From contig CAIWHR010000418.1 in assembly GCA_903912485.1 (NCBI GenBank), forward strand, positions 1-34,495: DNA of 34,495 bases. The letters run 5' to 3'. The position numbers and the translations under genes were made by a program. Positions 28,825 through 34,495 of this stretch are shown in pieces. This stretch comes from an uncultured beta proteobacterium (lineage in GTDB: Bacteria > Pseudomonadota > Gammaproteobacteria > Burkholderiales > Casimicrobiaceae). The notes beneath the pieces were generated by a model. It was not told the origin of the DNA, did not search any database, and saw nothing but the letters and a program-made list of their open reading frames with translations. Within the stretch, counting starts at the first letter, position 1. Each line of letters starts with the position of its first letter.

Positions 28825-29214
28825 ATGACGCCCGCCGCGCTCCGGGTGGTCGTCGTCGAGGAGCACGATCTCCTGCGCGGCGAGATCATCCGCCGCCTGC
28901 GCCTTGGCGGCTGCACGGTCGCCGGGGCCGGGCGGGCGGGCGACCTCCCGCTCCTGCTGTCGCAGTCGGCGCCCGACGCCGTAGTCCTGGGCGACGGACC
29001 TGCCACCGACGAGGGTTTCCGCCTCGCGCGGCGGCTACGGCGGACGATGCCGTCGCTCGGCATCCTGATGCTCACTGCCCGGAACGACGAAGCGGACCGC
29101 GTGCGCGGCTACCAGAGCGGCGCCGACGTCTGCCTGGCCAAGTCCGTGGACGGCGCCGAACTGGTCGCCGCGCTGCGCAGCATTGCGTCGCGCTGCGCCG
29201 CGGCAGGCTCGTGA
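28825..29214 (+). CDS. Stand-alone pseudo-receiver (phosphoacceptor Asp lost)
   Basis: A 129-residue receiver-only protein closely related to the receiver of the regulator 280 bp upstream (same blocks VVVEEHDLLRGEI, GILMLTAR, RVRGYQSGAD, AELVAALRSI). The phosphoacceptor position is Gly56 (DAVVLGDG in place of DAVVLDLN, same length, no gap), while the switch Thr84 and Lys106 are kept and the acidic pair is Glu12/Glu13. It has no DNA-binding domain and ends shortly after the receiver. It looks like a duplication of the upstream receiver that became a phosphorylation-independent form. It might bind the kinase or regulator and titrate them. It has its own GATAGG promoter. Asp57, one residue later, might stand in, but this is unlikely. 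Confidence 0.8.
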   Translation: MTPAALRVVVVEEHDLLRGEIIRRLRLGGCTVAGAGRAGDLPLLLSQSAPDAVVLGDGPATDEGFRLARRLRRTMPSLGILMLTARNDEADRVRGYQSGADVCLAKSVDGAELVAALRSIASRCAAAGS

Positions 29215-29242
29215 CCGCGCGCCGGGCCCGGCGCCGGCACAT

Positions 29243-29285
29243 CGATGGCAATTGATAGGTTCGCGACGTGCCGTGCCCGTAGCAT
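29243..29285 (+). promoter_or_regulatory. GATAGG-type operator and promoter of the EF-hand gene
   Basis: Half-sites CGATGG (29243) and TGATAGG (29253) have GAT cores 10 bp apart. TTCGC follows, and TAGCAT (29280-29285) lies 20 bases after the last GATAGG. The leader to the ATG at 29506 would be about 215 bases. The geometry is the same as at 22323 and 28581. Confidence 0.6.
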
Positions 29286-29336
29286 GCGGTTTCCCCTCGC
29301 GCGCCGCGCCGCGCGCGAAACGCCCTCCGATCCATC

Positions 29337-29355
29337 ATGCCGACGACGTCGGCAT
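29337..29355. promoter_or_regulatory. 19-bp perfect dyad in the EF-hand leader
   Basis: ATGCCGACG-A-CGTCGGCAT is a perfect 9-bp inverted repeat around one central base. It lies about 50 bases downstream of the predicted transcription start and 150 bases before the EF-hand gene. With almost no loop it fits a dimeric repressor site better than an RNA hairpin. Confidence 0.45.
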
Positions 29356-29505
29356 CGGCAGAGCATTCCCGCGCCCGCCGACGAGTTGCATCCTTCACCC
29401 CGCCGGGAGTTCGTCGTGCATGAGCCGGGTGCGGGCAAAAGACCTGCCGCTCGGGGCAAGATCGTTTCGATGTACAACCGGTCCCATTTTTCGAAGGAGA
29501 TTTCC

Positions 29506-29790
29506 ATGTTCAAGACTCGCCCCCCCTATGCGACGCTGGCGCTCGGTCTGCTGCTGTGCTGCGGCCCGCTGGCAACCCCGACCGCCTTCGCCGACGACGC
29601 GCAAAAGCGCGACGTCGACATCGACGCGCGGTTCAAGGCGGCCGACAAGAACAACGACGGGCACCTGACGCTCGAGGAGGCCAAGGCCGGGATGCCGCGC
29701 GTCGCCAAGGGCTTCGACCGCATCGACGTCGACAGGAAAGGCTACGTCACCGCCGACCAGATCAAGGCGTTCGCCGCGAAGAACCCCTGA
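29506..29790 (+). CDS. Secreted EF-hand calcium-binding protein
   Basis: A 94-residue exported protein from the ATG at 29506 with a strong GAAGGAGA site upstream. The signal peptide is about 1-29 (LALGLLLCCG...TAFA). The first EF-hand loop, 47-58 (DKNNDGHLTLEE), is canonical with Asp1, Asn3, Asp5, Gly6 and Glu12. The second, 74-85 (DVDRKGYVTADQ), has Lys at position 5 and Gln at position 12, so Ca2+ binding there is probably weak. Small periplasmic EF-hand proteins of this kind may buffer or sense Ca2+. Its GATAGG promoter places it with the secreted repeat protein. An in-frame ATG at 29470 is possible but would put 12 extra residues before the signal. Confidence 0.85.
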   Translation: MFKTRPPYATLALGLLLCCGPLATPTAFADDAQKRDVDIDARFKAADKNNDGHLTLEEAKAGMPRVAKGFDRIDVDRKGYVTADQIKAFAAKNP

Positions 29791-30307
29791 CCGCGCGGCG
29801 CGCGCGCCGGTCCGGCTGTCGATCGCCCGGTCCAGAAGCCTGCGCGCGCGTTTGCCCTTGAAGCGCAGTTCGGGTCGGCAGCCAAGCGCCTGACCCGCGC
29901 TGCTCGGCGGCGCGATGATGACGCAGGGTAGCGCCGGATTCATGCCATGTTCGTTCTCCGACGTGATGGTGAAGGAGAGCGGCGATGCAGACGAGAACGG
30001 GAGACGTGCGGGAAGGATCGAGCCCAGGCCGTCGCGGCACAGCAGCAATCGGGTTGGTCGGCGGTGGAATTCTGCCGGCAGCGGCGCAGGGCCGGGTCAA
30101 TCCGACCGAGAAAATTGCACGTTGAAGGAAACCTCGCCGCGCACGGCGCCGAAGTGAGAACCGCCGGGCCTCGAGCCCTGCTCGACCGGAGAGCGACGAA
30201 ACCGGTGGTCTGGCGCGGTTGCGTTGCGGGAGCCGTGACCGCCACGGTTGGGTCGCGGCATTGAGACCAGCCGGCTTTTCCTGCTGACCGAGCCACGCGG
30301 ACCCTCC
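29791..30307. other. Intergenic stretch without recognised gene
   Basis: About 515 bp between the EF-hand gene and the terminator of the cytochrome gene. Open frames exist on both strands but are short, Arg/Pro-rich and lack plausible starts or families. No promoter, repeat or RNA was recognised. It could hold decayed sequence. Confidence 0.5.
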
Positions 30308-30345
30308 AAGAAAACGGCCCGGCCGCTTTTCAGCGGACCGGGCCG
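30308..30345 (-). terminator. Rho-independent terminator of the decaheme cytochrome gene
   Basis: On the minus strand, arms 30345-30333 (CGGCCCGGTCCGC) and 30326-30315 (GCGGCCGGGCCG) form a 12-bp GC stem with one bulged base and a 6-base loop, followed by TTTTCTT (30314-30308). It lies 29 bases after the stop of the cytochrome gene. Confidence 0.85.
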
Positions 30346-30373
30346 TGCCGAGAGTCAGCCGGCGAAGTTCAGC

Positions 30374-33076
30374 TTACCACCAGCGGTGAACCGCCTTGAT
30401 CGCCGGAGGCGTCTCGTTGAACAGCGCGTTGTTCGCCGGACCATGGCAGATCAGGCAGGTTTCTTTCTGCCCCGCCGCCACGCTGCGCGGGTCGAACACC
30501 GTGCCGCCGTTCTGCTGCATGTGCGCCCGGGCCGTCGGGGAGTCGTGGCAGCCGGAGCACGCCGCACTGATCGGCGACAGCACCAGCGTCGTCGCCGCCG
30601 CCGGCGTGGTCACCCCGGTGTTGGCGTTGTAGGAGAAAGCCGAACCGTAATTCGTTCCCGGAACCACGAACGGCGAGATCACGCTGCTGGTGCTGGTGAC
30701 GGTCTCGTTGCCCGTGATGATCGGGAATCCGGTTGCGCTGATCGCACCGCTTGCGGCCGTCGTCATCAGCATGTTGTTGACCAGCGCGCCGCTGTTCGCG
30801 GTATATGCGCTGTTGCTGAAGTCGTACATCCCCGGGATGTGGCACAGCTCGCAGTTCTTGAGCAGCCCGGGATAAGTGACCTGCCAGTACTTCGCGCCGG
30901 CCGGGGCTTCCCACGAGAACTTGTTCTGGCGCATCGAACTGCCGTGGATGGCGTGCACGTCGTAGTTGATGTTCACCGCCCAGCCGCTGTTGGTGCGATT
31001 GACGTTGTGGCAGAACGTGCAGGTCGGCGCGTCGTTGCGCTGACCCGCGTGGAACGTCGGCCTGACGCCGAGCGCGCCGTGGCAGGCATTGCACTTCGCG
31101 TTGTCGACGATGAGGCGACGGCCGGTGAAGCCCGTCGCAACCTTCCACACGTTCGGCGCCGGAACGCCGAGGCCGCCGATGCCGCCCACTCCGGCGTTGA
31201 CCGTGGCAGGATTCGGCGCGTACGGGTACGCCGGAAGATCGATCTGCGTGAGCGGTTGCGTGTTGGAGAGGCCGTAGCTGTAGCCGACGCCGCCGGTGAG
31301 CATCTTCGCAGCTGCCACCACGTTCACGCCGGTCAGCGTGATCGTGTAGAAGCCGCTGCCGTCGGGTCCCGTCATCGTGCCGACGGCAGCCGCCGACAGC
31401 GCCGAGCCCTTGACGTCCTTGCCGTCGCCGCGCCAGATGTTCTTGATGTAAGTGTTGGCGCTTGCGTTGTAGTCGACCGGGGCGGTAATCCCGTCCTGCG
31501 GCACGGACCACGCGAAATAGACGCTTGGCGAGCCGACGAAGCCGGCCAGCAGCTCGTTCTTGCCGCTTGCGGAGTAGGTGCCGAACGCCACGTCCGTGCC
31601 GTTCTGCTGCAGCTTGAACGTGATCGACGGATTGCCGTTCGTCGCATTGCGCGTCACCGACGACACCACGTACGTGATCTTCGCGGCACCCGTAGGCACG
31701 ACGCCGAGCGAGGCGAGGAAGGACGCGTTGGTGTTGTTGTTGCCCGTGGTCGGGTTGGCGTAGATGTTGTTCGGGTCCGGCGGAACGACCGGCGTATGGT
31801 AGACGGGGATGTTCGCCGCGCTGTGGCACGACGCGCACCGCGCGTCGTTCTGCTGGTCGCCGCCGAAGTGGTTCGCGCCCGAGGTCCAGTTGATGTTGGT
31901 GTGGCAGGAGCCGCACGCCTTGCGCGTGGGCTGGGTCTTCCACGCGTCGGGTTGCGTCACGTTACTGTGGCACTTGACGCAGTTGCGCACGTCCTGCGGA
32001 TACGTGACCTCGTTGGCCGCGATGCCAACCGGGTTCTGGGTATTCGGCAGTTCCTCGCCCATGTGGATGGTGTGGAGGAAGGACGTGAAGTCACCCTGGC
32101 CGTTTGACGCCTTGGTGGCGGCGTCGTAGGCGTTCTGCGGGGTGTGGCAGACGTCGCAGGTCTTGACGTCGGTGCGCGAGCCGAAGTGGCCGCTCGTGTT
32201 GTTGCCACGCGGGAAACCGTACTGGATCTTGTAGTGGCAGGTGTTGCAATTGGCCGTGGACACGATGTCGCGGGCGTAGACCTGGTTGCCGGCGGCGTCC
32301 ACCTGGATCGTGCCGGGGCCGCTGGTGGACGGCTTGAAGTCGGCGATCAGATTGACGCCGTTCGTATTGGTGAACTGCCCCATGTTGGCGCCGGTGTTCG
32401 GGTTGATCGGGCCGGCATAGGCACCGGGCGTCTTGCCGACCACGCCGGGCACGACGATGCTGCGCACGCCGACCACGACGCGATGAATCAGCGTCGCGTC
32501 GAACGGCACCTTGGTATTGGCCTTGACGTTGGCGCCGAAGGTCGCCGTGTAGGTGCCGTCCAGGTTGTCGACCACCTTGTAGCCCTGGGCCTTCAGCGTG
32601 CCGTCGGTGTTGAAGGACGAGACCGCGTCGGTCGAGGGGTTGGTGGCCGCAGCCGTCGCTGCCGGCATGGCCGTCTGCGGCAGGCCGTCGGCGATGTAGT
32701 TGAGCCAGTACGACGAGGTGCCATCCACCGGCGGCTTCAACTGCGCGAGGTGCAGGGAGAACGTGCGCAATCCCATGACGCCTTCCCCGGTGGCCGCCAT
32801 GGCGACCTGGAACTTGACGACGGGCTGGTTGCCGCTCGTATCGATGCTGATGACCTTGCCGGCCAGAGCGAGGTTCTCGAGGTCGGCGTAGGTCAACTGC
32901 GCCGCGTCGACGACGGTCGCCGCGCTGGGTCCTGCAGGCCCCGTCGGACCTGTCGGTCCCGTCGGTCCCGTCGCCCCCGTGTCACCCTTGTCGCCACCAC
33001 CGCAACCCGCCAGACCGACAACCAGCAGGCAGGTGCCCACCCATTTCAACCAACCGTACGTCCTTCCTGTAGCCAT
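30374..33076 (-). CDS. OmcA/MtrC-family decaheme c-type cytochrome, lipoprotein
   Basis: A 900-residue outer-membrane multiheme cytochrome. The start ATG at 33074-33076 has GGGGAGAG eight bases upstream. The signal peptide ends in the lipobox LAGC (Cys25), then GGGDKG and a collagen-like Gly-x-x run (about residues 28-50; GPTGPTGPTGPAG). Ten CxxCH heme motifs are present in two groups of five: CNTCH (277), CDVCH, CVKCH, CGSCH, CASCH, then CNACH, CTFCH, CELCH, CSGCH, CLICH (874). This 5+5 split, with beta-rich sections between, is the architecture of MtrC/OmcA, which move electrons from the outer membrane to minerals or other extracellular acceptors. No MtrA/MtrB or other cytochrome partners are in the window. 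An FNR-type box upstream suggests induction without oxygen, and a terminator follows. Confidence 0.93.
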   Translation of the reverse strand: MATGRTYGWLKWVGTCLLVVGLAGCGGGDKGDTGATGPTGPTGPTGPAGPSAATVVDAAQLTYADLENLALAGKVISIDTSGNQPVVKFQVAMAATGEGVMGLRTFSLHLAQLKPPVDGTSSYWLNYIADGLPQTAMPAATAAATNPSTDAVSSFNTDGTLKAQGYKVVDNLDGTYTATFGANVKANTKVPFDATLIHRVVVGVRSIVVPGVVGKTPGAYAGPINPNTGANMGQFTNTNGVNLIADFKPSTSGPGTIQVDAAGNQVYARDIVSTANCNTCHYKIQYGFPRGNNTSGHFGSRTDVKTCDVCHTPQNAYDAATKASNGQGDFTSFLHTIHMGEELPNTQNPVGIAANEVTYPQDVRNCVKCHSNVTQPDAWKTQPTRKACGSCHTNINWTSGANHFGGDQQNDARCASCHSAANIPVYHTPVVPPDPNNIYANPTTGNNNTNASFLASLGVVPTGAAKITYVVSSVTRNATNGNPSITFKLQQNGTDVAFGTYSASGKNELLAGFVGSPSVYFAWSVPQDGITAPVDYNASANTYIKNIWRGDGKDVKGSALSAAAVGTMTGPDGSGFYTITLTGVNVVAAAKMLTGGVGYSYGLSNTQPLTQIDLPAYPYAPNPATVNAGVGGIGGLGVPAPNVWKVATGFTGRRLIVDNAKCNACHGALGVRPTFHAGQRNDAPTCTFCHNVNRTNSGWAVNINYDVHAIHGSSMRQNKFSWEAPAGAKYWQVTYPGLLKNCELCHIPGMYDFSNSAYTANSGALVNNMLMTTAASGAISATGFPIITGNETVTSTSSVISPFVVPGTNYGSAFSYNANTGVTTPAAATTLVLSPISAACSGCHDSPTARAHMQQNGGTVFDPRSVAAGQKETCLICHGPANNALFNETPPAIKAVHRWW

Positions 33077-33166
33077 CACGACTCTCCCCAAGATCGGCTT
33101 CACATCGCCCGTGTCACGGCGTTCACGGTTTTCCGGTAAATCCCTGCCAGCAAGCCCGATCCGCAG

Positions 33167-33208
33167 ATTCTGATTGTTACAGGTCGGTCGCATCTTGATC
33201 GATGTCAA
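33167..33208 (-). promoter_or_regulatory. Putative FNR/Anr-type promoter of the decaheme cytochrome gene
   Basis: On the minus strand 33208-33195 reads TTGACATCGATCAA, nine of ten defined positions of TTGAT-N4-ATCAA. CAGAAT (33172-33167) is a 4-of-6 -10 whose centre is exactly 32 bases from the box centre, as expected for a class II FNR promoter. The leader to 33076 is about 85 bases. Confidence 0.6.
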
Positions 33209-33503
33209 CATGTCCGAAATGGTTGCCTCGCGGCTCATGCCCGGTCGGGCAGCTTCTTGGGAGCGGCCGGCGCAGATCGATGCCGGGGCCTGCCCCCACC
33301 AGGCCGCCATGGCAGCGAAGTTGCAGACCGCCGAAGGCCGTGCGCGGGGAATCCGCCCGGATGTTGCCGAGGGCGTCGTCGGGCTGGTCGCGCAGCTCGC
33401 TCATCTTGTAGACGCCGATGTCCGCTGCGTTGCGCGCGGGCCCGACCGTCGGTGCGCCAGCGCAGCCGGCGAGCATGCCGGCAAGGAGCCCGGCGCCGAG
33501 CAA
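33177..33503 (-). pseudogene. Truncated lipoprotein gene fragment
   Basis: The frame from about 33510 begins inside a lipoprotein signal (GAGLLAGMLAGCAG; lipobox LAGC) and continues 90 residues with no recognised family. It has no proper start: it abuts directly the transposase fragment upstream. Its last third overlaps the cytochrome promoter and FNR box, so that part is unlikely to be coding. I read it as a gene that lost its 5' end, and perhaps its 3' end, in a rearrangement. The alternative is a real 108-residue lipoprotein starting at the internal ATG 33503. Confidence 0.35.
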
Positions 33504-33664
33504 CGCCCGCGGCCGTCGTGGATCGACTCGAACAGCACGTCCACGTCGCGCAGCGCCCGGCTGAGGATCTCCCTGATCGCGATCAGCGGATGATCCGCAG
33601 GAACAAGGTCCATTGTCTGCCGGATCACAAACCGGCTTTCTTGCGTTACCTCGGCTCCGTGCAT
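33503..33664 (-). pseudogene. N-terminal fragment of an IS1182/IS5-like transposase
   Basis: From the ATG at 33664 the minus strand encodes about 54 residues including DLVPADHPLIAIREILSRAL and FESIHDGRGR, the pattern at the start of IS1182/IS5-type DDE transposases (..P.DHPLR.IR..vd..L..l...f...Y...GRPS). The frame is then lost at the lipoprotein fragment: the DDE catalytic core is absent. The outer sequence has a possible inverted pair, CAATTGC/GCAATTG (about 33728-33772), that might be the remains of an IS end. Confidence 0.5.
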
Positions 33665-33867
33665 CACCTTGACCCCGAATACCTTCAGGTCAAAGCCCCC
33701 ATCGGGACGATGGACGAGAACCCGCCAATTGCAGGGCGCAATGCATCGGGCTGTCAGACCTCGCAATTGTGAAGGCACTGTGGAGATTCATCCATGAGTT
33801 CTCCACATTGCTTCGTCAGAATCCAGGCATCGGCAGCCAGGTTCCTGTCCAACTCACGACTGATCTC

Positions 33868-34149
33868 ATGAAGACCGCAAACAAGATACTGATTCGGCTT
33901 GGCCTCCTCACGGCGCTCACATGTTCGTCCGGCATTCTCTCGGCGCAAACGACCGAGGGTCCGGATGGTCCGCGCAGACCACCGCAGGAAGCGCTCGACG
34001 CCTGCAAGTCCGTGAGCGCCGGCCAGGAGTGCAGTTTTGCGTCGCCTCATGGAACTGTCAGGGGATCGTGCTGGGCGCCCGAAGGCAAACCGCTGGCGTG
34101 CAGGCCCAAAGATGCGCCGAGCGATGGATCACAGCCAATGAAGAAGTAA
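33868..34149 (+). CDS. Small secreted Cys-containing protein
   Basis: 93 residues from the ATG at 33868, where a signal peptide begins (LIRLGLLTALTCSSGILSAQ). The mature part is polar, with PPQEALDACKSVSAGQECSF and a later GSCWAPEGKPLACRP: four Cys likely in two disulfides. Short periplasmic proteins with the same 'ACxxxxxGxxCSF..P.G...G.C..P....ACxP' pattern are common in proteobacteria without known function. A longer start at 33769 would put 33 residues before the signal, so I rejected it. It sits among gene fragments and has no clear ribosome site. Confidence 0.65.
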   Translation: MKTANKILIRLGLLTALTCSSGILSAQTTEGPDGPRRPPQEALDACKSVSAGQECSFASPHGTVRGSCWAPEGKPLACRPKDAPSDGSQPMKK

Positions 34150-34202
34150 CCGAGCCGCTCTACTTTGCGTGGTATGTCGCCTTCGGACGAGCAGTCGATG
34201 CC

Positions 34203-34350
34203 TCAGATCAGTGTCTGGCCACCGCCGACGGAGAGGAGCCGTCCGGTGCAGTTCATCGGGCCGGAGAATCCGCCCGCTGAGACGAGCCACGTCGGCCGGC
34301 CGTGGAGCCAGCGACGAACCGCTCATGCGTTCGAGTTCCTCCGGCCTTTG
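34203..34350 (-). pseudogene. Frameshifted C-terminal remnant of a short-chain dehydrogenase
   Basis: On the minus strand one frame reads PEELERMSGSSLAPRPADVA, like the SDR stretch before the last helix, and the neighbouring frame then reads LVSAGG...CTGRLLSVGGGQTLI and a stop at 34203-34205, like the SDR ending 'FLASDxxxYVTGQxLSVDGG'. A frame change at about 34290 separates the two halves. The upstream, cofactor-binding part of an SDR is not found. This is a decayed fragment. Confidence 0.4.
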
Positions 34351-34427
34351 GGTATGCCAGCAACCTTCATGGAAGCAGAACGCAAGATCTGTGATACTTG
34401 GGCGGGCGACGGGGAGGGCCACGCGGC

Positions 34428-34495
34428 ATGATTGTCAAGGACATTGAAGCTTGCCGCGCCGCCATCGCGGCACTGGAAGGCCAGCGCGCCACGCT
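34428..34495 (+). CDS. Start of a gene running off the window
   Basis: ATG at 34428 with GGGGAGGG about ten bases upstream. The 22 visible codons read MIVKDIEACRAAIAALEGQR and on. Helical 'AAIAALE.QR..L' openings are common in bacterial adenylate/guanylate cyclase-type proteins, but too little is visible to assign a function. Confidence 0.5.
   Translation, partial: MIVKDIEACRAAIAALEGQRAT

Noticed and set aside
30097-30309. Short minus-strand frame with a basic, Gly/Arg-rich sequence ending in FNVQFSRSD, considered as an RNA-helicase tail remnant
   Set aside because: Too short and compositionally biased to assign; no conserved motif.
30248-32107. Plus-strand open frame opposite the decaheme cytochrome
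   Set aside because: Shadow frame; the minus strand carries ten CxxCH motifs, a lipobox and a terminator.

Overview
The window is GC-rich, densely coded chromosomal DNA from a proteobacterium, most likely a betaproteobacterium. Indications are the stand-alone soluble RsxB ferredoxin, the IPTL/PEP-CTERM-type tail on one secreted protein, an OmcA/MtrC-family decaheme cytochrome and FNR/Anr-type boxes. I cannot name the genus. I saw no rRNA, tRNA, CRISPR array or intact insertion sequence.

Layout. Positions 1-8.2 kb are mostly housekeeping: the N-terminal part of RsxB, a PlsC-like acyltransferase, a CorA channel, nicotinate phosphoribosyltransferase (pncB), an M48-like secreted protein whose catalytic Glu is missing, an orphan GspE/PilB-type ATPase and glutamate-cysteine ligase (gshA). 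From 8.3 to 10.9 kb lie a membrane-anchored bacteriohemerythrin and a lipoprotein that resembles phospholipase B-like Ntn hydrolases and is preceded by an FNR-type box. From 11.0 to 14.4 kb one gene encodes a SEC-C/TPR/GT2/GT2/GT4-like glycosyltransferase of about 1140 residues.

From 14.6 to 17.0 kb is a compact accessory stretch: a small lipoprotein, a sulfotransferase overlapping a Nif11-domain peptide gene, a shortened TraX-like membrane protein, and a gene for a secreted protein whose core is about three-quarters identical to eukaryotic ubiquitin, followed by a C-terminal sorting-type tail. From 17.0 to 22.0 kb are two translationally coupled complex histidine kinases (TPR-PAS-PAS-HK-REC, then REC-PAS-HK).

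From 22.3 to 29.8 kb is what looks like a self-contained signalling locus: a large secreted repeat protein, a small periplasmic protein, a 7TM-DISM histidine kinase, its OmpR-type regulator, a duplicated receiver that has lost its phosphoacceptor Asp, and a secreted EF-hand protein. Three genes here (repeat protein, pseudo-receiver, EF-hand protein) are preceded by the same arrangement: GATAGG-type half-sites at exact 10-bp spacing, then a TAnnAT -10 hexamer 19-20 bp further on. I infer one response-regulator regulon. From 30.3 to 33.2 kb a decaheme lipoprotein cytochrome with a collagen-like stalk is read from an FNR-type promoter and ends at a clear terminator. The last 1.3 kb holds gene debris (a transposase N-terminus, a lipoprotein fragment, a frameshifted SDR tail), one small secreted protein and the start of another gene.

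The most unusual items are the secreted ubiquitin-like protein, the Nif11/sulfotransferase pair, the three-promoter GATAGG regulon with its pseudo-receiver, and the M48 homologue with HVIAH in place of HExxH.
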